Shown here one piece after another: positions 12,660 through 22,468 of a DNA stretch of 64,000 nucleotides (its first letter is position 1; each line of letters begins with the position of its first letter). The notes under the pieces were generated by a model. It made no database searches. It was not told where the DNA came from and worked only from the letters and a program-made list of their open reading frames with translations. A program made the position numbers and the translations under genes. Origin of the DNA: Trametes villosa. Its lineage: Eukaryota > Basidiomycota > Agaricomycetes > Polyporales > Polyporaceae. The stretch lies in contig PUDQ02000067.1 of the NCBI GenBank assembly GCA_002964805.2, forward strand, positions 372,001 to 436,000. The letters are read 5' to 3'.

Positions 12660-13768
12660 GGTGTCGTGGTTGTGGTAATAGAGGAGTTGTGGGGGGACCT
12701 GGGGCAATTAAGAGATGATCCCGGAATAATCTAGCCGATCTTCAAACGAGTCACATCGGGGATCTGCGTGCTGAAAAGGGTAAGTCGGGTTGTCACAACA
12801 ACTTCAGACGCAGGCTGCCGCCGGGACGTTTGCTCCTTCGGCTGAACGTCTACTACTCATGCCAACGATGGCAGTCTCTGGAGATGTGATCCGCTTTCAT
12901 CTGGTTGAACTCTCTACGGGGATTATGGATAATGTTGCCACTGCAGTCAATGCGCTATATGCTCATGCAGTAGCTAGGATCGCCACATCCCCCCGCGCCC
13001 GACGAAAGTGCACCCTCTTCGCCCGGGACTGTACTAGGGCCGGCTATTTGGCTACCCATGATTGGTAGGTCACCCTCGTTCAGTGAGGCTGACGGTCTGG
13101 AATCTAGAGCTTTTTCGTGACGATCGACGGGACACGCCAGTTGATATTCTGCAGCGGATATCCGTGTCAGCCTCCCGTCAGCCTCCCGCTACTTGTGAGA
13201 TAAGTACCAGGGCTCGGCCACTCCTGCTCCTTATTCCCGTCTTCCACCCGTTGAGACCGAAGCTGGGTGGTACATTCTACAAGACGACGGGTCTTATCGT
13301 CCAGCAAGAGGACGAACATACAAGGTGCGTCCCGAGGGAGGGACTCCGGTCCTGGCGCATACCTTTTCGTGGTCCTCGGGATAAGTACCCCTTGCCCGCC
13401 GCCCCCTGGGGCGGCGCGTGGGTGGGGAAACCAAAATGCGCTTTCTCGTGTATACACATAACTGTACGTGAGCGTCTCATTTATATGCGGGTCGCTCTTC
13501 CCTTCCTTGAAGATGCGGTACGTAAGGACATTCATATGGCTATCGAATGAGGTGAGCCGCTGAATTCCCCGGCTTCCGCCACTAGGGATTCGCAACGCCG
13601 TGATCATCGTGGTCACGGCGCACGGTAGAATGTGACGTATCGTGTCACAACAGCAGAGGAAGATTAGGGCCGGTCGGAGATGGATCGGGCGCCACTCTGG
13701 TTGACTTCTGACCACAACTTCAACACGCCCCCGAGCATCCGCCTCTTCGCCCCTCCCGTCCTCGAAAC
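12660..13768. other. Divergent intergenic region between ADE13 and UBE2S-like gene
   Basis: About 1.1 kb holding the promoters of two divergently transcribed genes. Open frames here (about 160 codons + and 215 codons -) overlap each other and show no domain. No clear TATA box or other element that I can name. Confidence 0.55.
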
Positions 13769-14828
13769 ATGGTATGTTTTGCAGAATCTGCATTTGACAC
13801 TGCGATACTAACACCTGAGTAGTCTGTCCCCCCTGCCGTCCTGCGCCGCCTCATGCGCGAGCTCGCTGAGCTCCGAACCAACCCCCCTGAGGGAATACGC
13901 GTCGTTACCAATGAGGACAACATGTTGGACGTGACAGGCATCATTGAGGGCCCAGGTGCGTACCACAGGCCTCTTGACGCGCCTGTTGCATGCTTACAAC
14001 GCGTTCTCGCGTAGAGGGCACGCCGTATGCGGGTGGCTACTTTAGGGTTAGGTTCCAATTCACGGAGGAGTTCCCTGCGGCGCCACCGAAATGTGCGTAG
14101 CACTCTCTGTTATCCTTCGTTTGCTTGCTGAAGATTTCACATGACAGGCTGGTTCTCTACGAAGATCTTCCATCCCAATGTCTCGACGGCAGGCGAGATT
14201 TGTGTGAACACGCTGAAGAAGGACTGGAAGTCGGCTTATGGAATCGGCCACATCCTTCTCACGGTGAAATGCTTGCTCATCTACCCCAACCCCGAGTCTG
14301 CGCTGGATGAGGAGGCGGGCAAACTGCTGCTCGAGGACTACAACACCTACTGCGAGCGCGCAAGGCTGATCACGAGCGTGCACGCGAAACCAAAGGTATG
14401 TCAGACTGGCGCATGCCTCCTGTCCGCCACTTAACCCCAGACAGGTGCGACCGGTTGAATTTAACACGCCATCGGCGTCAGAAGCCACTGTCACCCCCGC
14501 GGCTTCGACGTCGAAGGTCCTGCCACCAGCGAGTACAACAGTATCTTCGAAAGCCACATCCCCACCACCATCTCTACCCTCACAACCCCTGCACCCATCC
14601 ACGCCCAACACTTACCCCACCTCTACCACGACATCACCCAACCTGTCTGCCGACAAGAAGACCGCGGCGAAAGAGCGACTGCCTTCACCATCACCCCTCG
14701 GGACGGCTGATTCCAACATTGCCGTCAATGTGCAGACAGATGCGGCGACGAACAAGGCGGTGAAGCGCGCGGCGGTAACCACCGGTGCGGGGGGCGAGAA
14801 GCGGAAGAAGGCCCTCAAGCGACTGTGA
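13769..14828 (+). CDS. Ubiquitin-conjugating enzyme E2, UBE2S type
   Basis: E2 enzyme closest to UBE2S, which extends K11-linked ubiquitin chains with the anaphase-promoting complex. Exons: 13769-13771 (the ATG alone), 13823-13955, 14015-14092, 14148-14395 and 14445-14828. Exon 2 reads [20 protein letters not shown] and [11 protein letters not shown]. Exons 3-4 give GTPYAGGYF, then [20 protein letters not shown] with the active-site Cys after the HPN motif. [20 protein letters not shown] is highly UBE2S-like. A Ser/Thr/Pro-rich linker follows, and the protein ends KRKKALKRL. The human UBE2S tail ends in LRRL and docks on APC2/APC4; the LKRL end here fits that role. All introns are 50-60 nt and restore frame. 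Confidence 0.93.
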
Positions 14829-15329
14829 GACGCGTCGAAGGCCGGTTTCTATGCATGCCGCGGCGCGAGCTCCTGGGGCCCGCACCGAAGACCTATGTTC
14901 CGGCGCCCTCGGGCGCGTTATGTTAGGTGGTTGTATCTCTAGGGTACCCGGACATTGTTAGTTAGCATGGATGTGTTTAGGTATCTGTTGTTATGATTAC
15001 ATGCTGTTGATGTTCACGCCGCGGCATTGCCTCAGATACTCGCAGCCAACTTCACCTATGTGATTTCATCCTATCCGCCTGTCCCTTGGCCACCCGTCTC
15101 GCTTCTACCGGCTGCTACCCGTGCTAAATACCTCGCAAGCTGCAACTTCGGTAGATTCCTGGACCGTGGCGGCTGGACGGCCCGCTGGGATCATATGATG
15201 TCACCCCCGCCGAGGTGAGCCTGCCACTTGCGATCGTCTGCATGTGTTCCCTCCTACACTCATCTGTCATAGCCTTCTCGGGTCCATCGCGCACAACGCA
15301 CTAGCTTGGAGGGTCGATCTTTGATAACC
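14829..15329. other. Intergenic region
   Basis: Presumed 3' UTR of the E2 gene and promoter of the FAD oxidoreductase. No coding signal. The end of the stretch is expected to be the 5' UTR exon of the oxidoreductase. Confidence 0.6.
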
Positions 15330-16686
15330 AGTGTGTAGTATGTCCTGAAATCATGTCACTACAGTAGACTAACAACGCCCTGACACTAATAGTGTCGAAT
15401 TCCCAGCCTGCGCAAAACATCGTAATCGTAGGAGGCGGCATCATCGGTTGCACGACAGCCTACTACCTTGCATCGCATCCAAAGTTCAGCAGTTCCTCGA
15501 CAACTATCACTCTGGTCGAGGCGTCCAAAAACGGCGTCGCGCAGGGCGCGTCCGGGAAGGCCGGCGGGCTCGTCGCGAAGTGGGCGTACCCGAAAGAGCT
15601 CGTGAACGTCTCCTTCCCCGAGCACGTCCGCCTAGCGGAGGAACACAACGGCACCGAGCGCTGGGGGTGGCGGTTTGTCAACTGCGGCAGCTGGGAGGGC
15701 CGTGGTGAGTTGTCTGGCGAGTCGGGGAGCGGGGTCGGTGTGGGGGGACAGCGAAAGAGTCTGGAGAAGACGCTTGGCCTGGATCCCGATGAGGCGAAGA
15801 AGCAACGTGCGGCGACGGGGCTGCCGGAGGACTTGAACTGGGTGGAGCCCGCGCTCACTGAGGCGTACTCGCCGATGGCGCCGAAGGGGGCGACCGCGCA
15901 GGTGCATCCATACCTCTTCACCACAAGCATGCTCGAACTCGCGCAAGCTTGCGGGGTGAAACTGGTCCAAGGCAAGGTCACAGAAATCAACCTCGAAGGC
16001 AGCAAAGGAGCGCGACGGGTTACCGGAGTCATCTACACCGCCCACGGCGCAAACGACCCTCAAACGCTCCCCGCGACGCACGTCATCCTCGCCGCGGGCG
16101 CATGGTCGCCCAAGATCCTCCCCGCGCTGCCCATCGTCGGCACGCGCGCGCACAGCATCACCATCCGGCCCCCGCCCGGCGCGCGCATCGCGCCCTACGT
16201 GCTTTTCACCGAGATCGCGCTCCCCGACGCGCGCGCTAGCCCGGAGATCTACGCGCGCCCGACGGACGAGGTGTACTGCTGCGGGCCGGGCGACGACTCG
16301 GCGGTGCCGGAGACGGTCGACGACGTCGTGGTCGACGCGGAGGCGTGCGAGAGCATCCGCGCGCACGTCGCGAGCATCTCGCGCGAGCTGCGCGAGGGTA
16401 CCGTCGAGCGCCGCCAGGCGTGCTTCCTGCCCGTCGCGAGCTCGGGCGGGGGCCCGATTGTGGGCGAGGCGAGGGAGGTGGCGGAGGGCCTGGTCATCGC
16501 GACTGGGCACACGTGCTGGGTGAGTAGGTTTATTTTTTGTAGTGGATCGGAGGGCTGACCAGTTATTTGCACGGGTAGGGGATCTGTAATGCCCCCGGGA
16601 CGGCGAAAGCTCTTGCGGAGCTTGTCTTCGAGGGGAAGATCAAGTGCGCGAATTTGAACAAGTTGAAGCCGTCGCAGTTTTTGTGA
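15330..16686 (+). CDS. FAD-dependent oxidoreductase (D-amino-acid-oxidase fold, TDA3-like)
   Basis: Flavoprotein of the DAO family. Near the N-terminus is the dinucleotide-binding IVIVGGGIIGCTTAYYLA, followed by LVEASKNGVAQGASGKAGGL, with the FAD-contacting SGK/AGG segment. HVILAAGAWSPKILPALPIV and a C-terminal GLVIATGHTCWGICNAPGTA complete the FAD site. The main exon is 15393-16519 and the last exon 16579-16686 (stop TGA). No ATG exists at the 5' end of the long frame: it begins TG TCG AAT directly after an acceptor ...actaatag. The base before a gtgtgt donor at 15331 is A, so a 62-nt intron (15331-15392, with a CTAAC branch site) would split the start codon A|TG. The closest family members are the fungal TDA3-type oxidoreductases; the substrate is unknown. 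Confidence 0.88.
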
Positions 16687-17171
16687 ACCCCCCAAGGCCG
16701 CCCGGCGCTCCACCGGTACCTCCGAGAGGTCGATGATAGGGGCGTTGTTTAAAAGTGCACGAACCCGCCGAGGTTCGCCAGAGGAGTGCGCCATGGTTGT
16801 GTACTAGTACCCAATATTGTATCAATTAGATTGCGCCTTCTGTCCGTGGATGGACTCGTGCAATGATTGGCACCGGGTCTGCTACCCGTATCGCAATACC
16901 AACGTCAGAGAGCGAGCTGCGTGCCCAACCTCCAAGAGCAGAAACAGCCACCTGTAATTGCACGACACAGCACAAATACAGCCCCAATATCAAGTACAGC
17001 ATCTATGTAGGATGTATGCGCAACATTTGTATGTCCAAGACTGCGACGCAACGGTATGCGGAGAGTGTTGCCACACCATGTCAAGATTGCAAGAAGATGT
17101 TCTGATCGCGGAGGGGCTCGGAGGGGGGATGGAAATAGGAATCGAACGGCGCACATGGTAAGTACCTCATC
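16687..17171. other. Intergenic region, convergent gene ends
   Basis: Lies between the stop codons of the FAD oxidoreductase (+) and a DUF6533 gene (-). It holds only short frames without motifs. Confidence 0.6.
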
Positions 17172-19003
17172 TCAGGCCAAGTTTGCCCCATCACCACCAT
17201 CAGAGGGCTCCCCTGCATCATCGCCGGATCCGCCATACTTGTCCTGCGAAGGTGGCGCATTTCCCAGCCAATTTCCATCGTCGTTCTCGAAGGAGCGTAT
17301 CGGGCCGCCAAGGGGGATGAGGAACTCAGGAAGCCCCGGGGACCCGAGGGCAGGGTCCCCGCCGCTGAGGTTGAAGTGGAGGGAGAGCGAAGACATGGAC
17401 GTGCCAGCGCCTTCGAGCCGCCCGTTGGTCTCGTGGAGGTCGAGCAGGAAGCGGCTCGTCAGGATCGAGCCGATGCTATGCCAGGCATTCGCCCGGCGCC
17501 GAGACGGTCAGCAGCGATGCACGATAGTCAAGTCGAACGGATCGGCCTCACGGATTGATGAATTCGGCGACGTAGGTCCCTCGGTCGGATGCTACGCTCA
17601 GCTTCTGGATGGGGTCCCGGTGCTTAGGAGCGTTGCGGGGAGGCGTGATTGGGTACACACCGAGAGTATAGTCAGCAGTATCTCCAGTACATGCATAGAC
17701 ACCAACGCGCTGGGAGGCGTTCCGTCAAAATTCGGGGCGCAGCGGTATTGGCTCGCCGCACCAGAAGAAGATGTTTCCTAGTAAAAAACACAGATCGCCC
17801 AGTTCAGCAACGAAATGAGTCGTGTCTCAAACGGCAAGGTCGAACCCACCGTTTTGCCACATGACCTGTTTGAGGGAGGGCCAACGCGGCGTGTTTGCCG
17901 GCGTTGTACTCGCCGGGCGCGTTTGGCTCCAGGTGACGACGACCGCGAGCGATTCCAGCAGCAGCACGCAACCGATCGAGCTCAGGGTGACTGTCCGGGC
18001 GGATGGTTGGTGACTGTATTGTCTCTGATAGCAGTCAGTCTACTCACGTCTGTCGTTTTCGCACGTCAGTTCTTCTTGCACAGAAGACGTTGCACAGAAG
18101 ACAGTAGGTAGGAAGCTCCAGGTTGTTGGAAATAGACAACTCACTCTGTGAACATTTTCCTGCTCAGCAAACTGTTGTTCTGGCAGTTGAGCGGTGCGGG
18201 AAGATTGACGGGTACGCTCCGGTACAAGATATTCTGCCACAATGTCCGTTAGCGTGAGCTTGGTGTCGCCGGGACAGGTAACCGACCGCGGTCATGACAA
18301 ATATAGTCAAGCTCAGTGCCAGAACGACTCCCCCGAGGATCCTATTCTTTTTTGAGAGCGCATAAATCCGCAGGGCAGAAAACGCTAGCATATGTCATCA
18401 GCACGGCACGTTCAGTCGCGTTCCGCAACCACGCACTAGCGGGACCGACCACACTCATGTTCGACGTGATATTCACGAGCCAAATGAGCGGGGGACAGCT
18501 TCAAGCCGATGCGAGTTGGTCAGGGTGTACACCGAGGTGGCTTAGAGGGTCGAGTAATTACCTCTGTAGATATGCGGTCTCGTTAGACTGAATGGACGCG
18601 GAGCATGGGGACTAAAACTCACAGCGTCGGAGATGGGTGGAATCGTGCCAAGCTGCAGGATCAAGCACAACAGGGGAAGGTACCTGCTGCCTACGTAGAG
18701 GACCCGCGAGACCCAGTTTTTCGGCGCTCGCCAGATGTATTCGTATTCTCGGCCGAGGTTGAGAATGGTATCGTACATGAGCAGCGCTGCCACAAGCACA
18801 TATCAGTGCCGTACACAATGCATCGAGGAAGGATTCAGGGTTTACGTACCCGTCGCTGCGAGTACACATACCACCGCCGTTGTCCTGCATGTACGTGCCG
18901 TTAGCTGCATTGCGAGGCCTTATAGCCCAGGCGCTTACGCATCCTGATGAATAGCAATGTCTTGAACCATTGCGGCAGTAGTAGAGCCTGAAGAAGAAGA
19001 CAT
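17172..19003 (-). CDS. DUF6533 multi-pass membrane protein (copy A)
   Basis: A basidiomycete-specific family of about seven membrane segments, function unknown. Start ATG at 19003 (MSSSSGSTTAAMVQDIAIHQ). Splicing leads to ALLMYDTILNLGREYEYIWR, the DUF6533 signature, then VLYVGSRYLPLLCLILQLGT. Further exons read CPPLIWLVNITSNMSVVGPA, FSALRIYALSKKNRILGGVV, SVPVNLPAPLNCQNNSLLSR, LLLESLAVVVTWSQTR and WPSLKQVMWQNG. The last exon reads SILTSRFLLDLHETNGRLEG and a Gly/Asp-rich tail ending at TGA 17172. Intron positions match copy B at 30.4 kb (for example before the NLPAPxNC block and after QVMWQNG), so the two are paralogues. Exon boundaries at 17560-17760 are uncertain. Confidence 0.8.
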
Positions 19004-19678
19004 GTCCGGTGACTTGTGGCAACTGCTGAATGGCAACTCGAGACGAGCAGAGAGTTGAAAGCAGGGTCGGGTGCCGTCGTGGGTGCCCAGGGCGTTGTAT
19101 TTAAGCAGCTCGCAAGGAGGGGCCCGGGGATGTAACAGAGGGATTTGAGTTTCCATGTGCTGTTGTCACTAGAGTGCCGGACTGTCTAGGAATCTCTAGC
19201 CCGACGTCACTGGATGGGAGATGAGACGTAGTTGTGCCACACCAGTGGGTACCGGGAGCAGAGATCGTATACGAACGAAACATGTGCACTGTGTTAGAGA
19301 GGTTGTTTGTCGCTACTGACCTGAGCACCGACACCTGGAGTTGCAAGAAGAGGAGCATTGCCCAGCGACGTGTTCAGGTTTAGCCGTCGAGTCGCTGTTC
19401 ATATCATAATCTGCTCGCGACGGTCAGTAAACTTGGTCAACATGTGATGCTAGGACAGCGGCGCAGCGGCGGAAGGGTCAGGAAAAGGCTCCAATCCGAG
19501 GACAAAGATAGGTTGCGAGCGAAGTCAGACGGAAGGATCGTTGCGTGGGGTGAATGGTACAACATGTGAGATTGAGAGTCTAGAGACGGAGCGACACACT
19601 CGCGGTAGTCCTGGTTTGTGGGAACACCGGCCTTGTTCCCCTCTTCCTTCATCTCTCCGTCCGGAGCTCTGCTGCCGT
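19004..19678. other. Intergenic region
   Basis: Presumed promoter of DUF6533 copy A and 3' region of SRP9. No gene recognised. Confidence 0.55.
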
Positions 19679-20221
19679 CTACTTTTTCTTCTTCGGCTTC
19701 TTCTTCTTCACGCCGCCACCTGCTGGGCCCGCAGGTGTAGGGGTCGAGGGCGCCTCGGACGCAGCAGTCTGGGAGGATGCGGATGCGGGGATCTGGGACA
19801 AGGTGGACGCGGATGGGGTGAGGGTGCTCGACGCCTGCGCCGGTCGTCTGTTCTGCATCTTCTGCATGAGCGCGAGGTTGAGCGCGTCAAATCGGTTGAG
19901 GAAGACGGAGGAGTGCGTCTTGAATTTCAGACACTGCGCGCCCGCTTCAGCACGAACCAGCCGGAGTAGCAGAAGAATGCACTCACTGTCGTGTCGTCCG
20001 TGATCTTGAGCACGAGCTTGCCCGCGCCGTCGGCAGACTGTCGCCATTTCACGCAGTATCTCGTCTGCTCGCGGGATTTGTGTACGATCGTGTGCGATCC
20101 GAGTTCTCGTCAGTTCCTTGCTCACTCGCGCACTGGATGTGGTACGCACAGAGTTGGGGGATTTTTCATAGAGGGCCTCCGCCGCCTCTTGGTATTCCTG
20201 CCAGGACGAGATGTAGACCAT
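19679..20221 (-). CDS. SRP9: Signal recognition particle subunit SRP9
   Basis: SRP9 binds the Alu domain of SRP RNA with SRP14 and helps pause translation of secreted proteins. Three exons: 20221-20150 (MVYISSWQEYQEAAEALYEK SPNS), 20064-19987 (TRYCVKWRQSADGAGKLVLK ITDDTT) and 19934-19679 (CLKFKTHSSVFLNRFDALNL ALMQKM). Introns of 85 and 52 nt restore the conserved TRYC..KW..DG.L..K.TDD..CLK.KT order exactly. The C-terminus extends beyond the compact SRP9 fold with an Ala/Ser/Pro-rich linker and ends in a run of lysines (KKKKPKKKK), typical of fungal SRP9-21 proteins. Confidence 0.88.
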   Translation of the reverse strand: MVYISSWQEYQEAAEALYEKSPNSVRTTSSARVSKELTRTRIAHDRTQIPRADEILREMATVCRRRGQARAQDHGRHDSECILLLLRLVRAEAGAQCLKFKTHSSVFLNRFDALNLALMQKMQNRRPAQASSTLTPSASTLSQIPASASSQTAASEAPSTPTPAGPAGGGVKKKKPKKKK

Positions 20222-20529
20222 GGCAGGAGCAGCCTCGAGCCGTCCCCGCGCGCTGCTGCCTTTGCCGTTTGCGCGCCCGAGCCGCGCGCCGCATGCCTGT
20301 GACTGCATCGCAGGTCACAGAGTCACACAGTGCCTGCTCGGCTGGCCGTGCCGGAGCGCCGGGCGCCCATCAGCGTCACGCTTTTGCAGGCGATCTCGAT
20401 CAGGCGAGAGTCATATGGCGTGCGGGGGTCCGGCCTCTGCGGACTGCTCCTCCCTGGACGCCGCACATTGCACACGACCCCGCCCACTCCCCGCACGGCC
20501 GCTGCACCACCTCTTGCTCTCGTACCACC
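20222..20529. promoter_or_regulatory. Shared divergent promoter of SRP9 and mitochondrial carrier
   Basis: Only 308 bp separate the two start codons, which face away from each other, so both promoters must lie here (or overlap the 5' UTRs). No TATA box is obvious. Confidence 0.6.
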
Positions 20530-22145
20530 ATGTCGACCCCGCCCGCGGAGAGGAAGCGTGCGTGTACTGGCTGTATGCGCGCGTCAAGGCTCACCTCGTA
20601 CCTGTAGCTCTCCCGTTCGTCGCGAACTTTGCGGCCGGTGCCATTGCTGGTATCTCTGAGATTCTCACCTTCTACCCTCTCGGTGAGCTTTTTATGCTTG
20701 CCTGACCTTATGGGTGTAAAATGACGTGGTATACGCGTTGAACAGATGTCGTGAGTGCTCTACTCGCATACCGCTTTGCGCGCACATCTTCATACCTCCA
20801 GGCCCGCGCATAACAGGTGAAGACGCGCATGCAGCTCGAGACGGGCAGATCCTCTCAGGGCGTCGTCGGGAGCTTCAAGACGATTGTCAGAGAGGAAGGG
20901 TACGCCTCGCTGTCCCTATGCTCACCACTGAGCATCCCCCTCAACCCCTGCACCACAGCTTCGGCCGTCTATACCGCGGCCTGCTCCCCCCGCTGCTCAT
21001 GGAGGCCCCCAAGCGTGCCACGAAGTTGTACGTCCGCCCCCGCCTGCCTGCTTACGAGCGAACACGGTGCTGACCGTGGAGTTAGCGCGGCGAACGACTT
21101 CTGGGGAAAGCGCTTCCTGACGCTTACCGGCCAGAAGAAGATGACGCAAAATATCGCGATCGCGACTGGCTGCGCGGCCGGGGCTACCGAGAGCTTTGTT
21201 GTCGTGCCATTTGAGCTCGTCAAGATCAAGTGCGTCTCTGCGAGCAAGTCGGGGTGGAGGTGCTAATTGCTGAGTTGGGCGGGATAGGCTGCAGGACAAG
21301 TCGAGCACGTTCGCGGGCCCCATGGATGTTGTAAGACAGGTGGTCAGGAAGGACGGCCTTCTCGGTACGTGACATCATGACTTTGCCGGCTGTATGCGCT
21401 GATCCGAACCCACCAGGTCTGTATGCCGGTATGGAGGCGACAATGTGGAGGTAAGCAGCACTCCATGTTAATTTGCAAAATGTGGCACTAACGCCGCTCC
21501 TACAAGACACCTTTGGTGGAATGGCGGCTACTTCGGCTGCATCTTCCAAGTGCGCTCGTTGCTCCCCAAGCCCGAGGTGCGGCATTTGCTTCTCTTCATA
21601 CCGTACCGGTCCTGAGCCTTTCCTGCAGTCCAACAAGGCGCGGCTAGTGAACGACCTTATTGCCGGCACGATTGGTGGTCTCGTCGGTACCGCCATCAAC
21701 ACACCGTAAGTCCCACCGCAGTCACTACGAGTCCATCGTCTTACCCTTACCCGCAGATTCGATGTTCGTGCATCCCCCTAACCCTCATGACCTCTTGCGG
21801 CTGCTCACACCACCCTCGCTCTGCCTGCAGGTCGTGAAGTCCCGTATCCAAGGCTCGAGCAAGGTCCCCGGCGTCGTCCCCAAGTACAACTGGACCTACC
21901 CCGCGCTGGTCACGATCTTCCGCGAAGAGGGCCCCGCGGCGCTGTACAAGGGCTTCGTGCCGAAGGTGCTGCGGCTCGCGCCCGGCGGCGGTGTGCTCCT
22001 GCTCGTCGTTGAGTTCACGCTCGGCGTCTTCCGCCAAGGTGCGTCTCTCTCCCCCTCCCCGTCCTATCGCGAGTGGATGGGTCGTAGGATGTTAAATGAT
22101 TGGCTGACGGCGTTTTGTGTAGCGCTCGGCCCGCCTTACATCTGA
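20530..22145 (+). CDS. Mitochondrial 2-oxodicarboxylate carrier (ODC1/ODC2-like)
   Basis: SLC25-family inner-membrane transporter; the sequence pattern is closest to the yeast oxoadipate/oxoglutarate carriers. I place 13 exons: 20530-20557, 20608-20682, 20746-20750, 20817-20899, 20959-21027, 21086-21229, 21288-21364, 21417-21450, 21507-21576, 21629-21705, 21757-21763, 21831-22038 and 22123-22145. They total 900 nt, giving 299 residues in frame. Three repeats each carry the carrier motif: YPLDVVKTRMQ, PFELVKIKLQ and PFDVVKSRIQ. ANFAAGAIAGISEILTFYPL opens repeat 1. Two exons are only 5 and 7 nt long; both complete a PxDxxK motif and are discussed as a finding. Start ATG (MSTPPAERK) sits 50 nt before the second exon. 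The protein appears intact. Confidence 0.92.
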
Positions 22146-22468
22146 GCGTAAGGCGCACGTGAAAATCGAATAGTAATGATGCGTAGGAGGTTGGTCGGTA
22201 TAGGACGTGTCCGTGCTCAGGACAGCGCGTTATTTGCGAGAGTTGCTGGTTCGAACATTGTGGACGCTGCCATAGTGCGGTGCCGTCAGTCTACTAGTTA
22301 GGCGTTGGTTAGCCTTGGACAGGCGGCAGTATGTTCGTATCGGATCCGGAGGACGCAGGTATTGGCAACATACTCATGTTGTAGAATAATATAGATGCGC
22401 AAGCTATCTCTACGCTCTACCATCGCCAGCGTCCCCCCTCCCCTACCCCTCCGCAGCCAATTACCCGG
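22146..22468. other. Intergenic region, convergent gene ends
   Basis: Between the stop of the carrier gene (+) and the stop of MCD4 (-). Nothing else seen. Confidence 0.6.

Noticed and set aside
13167..13814. 215-codon minus-strand frame between ADE13 and the E2 gene
   Set aside because: No domain, overlaps the UBE2S first exon on the other strand and a second plus-strand frame.
20220..20705. 162-codon plus-strand frame read as the carrier N-terminus
   Set aside because: Most of it is the reverse strand of SRP9 and the promoter; the ATG at 20530 with splicing at 20557/20608 gives the conserved carrier start.
22245..22270. Possible tRNA T-arm (GGTTCGAAC)
   Set aside because: No acceptor stem, D-arm or anticodon stem fits around it.
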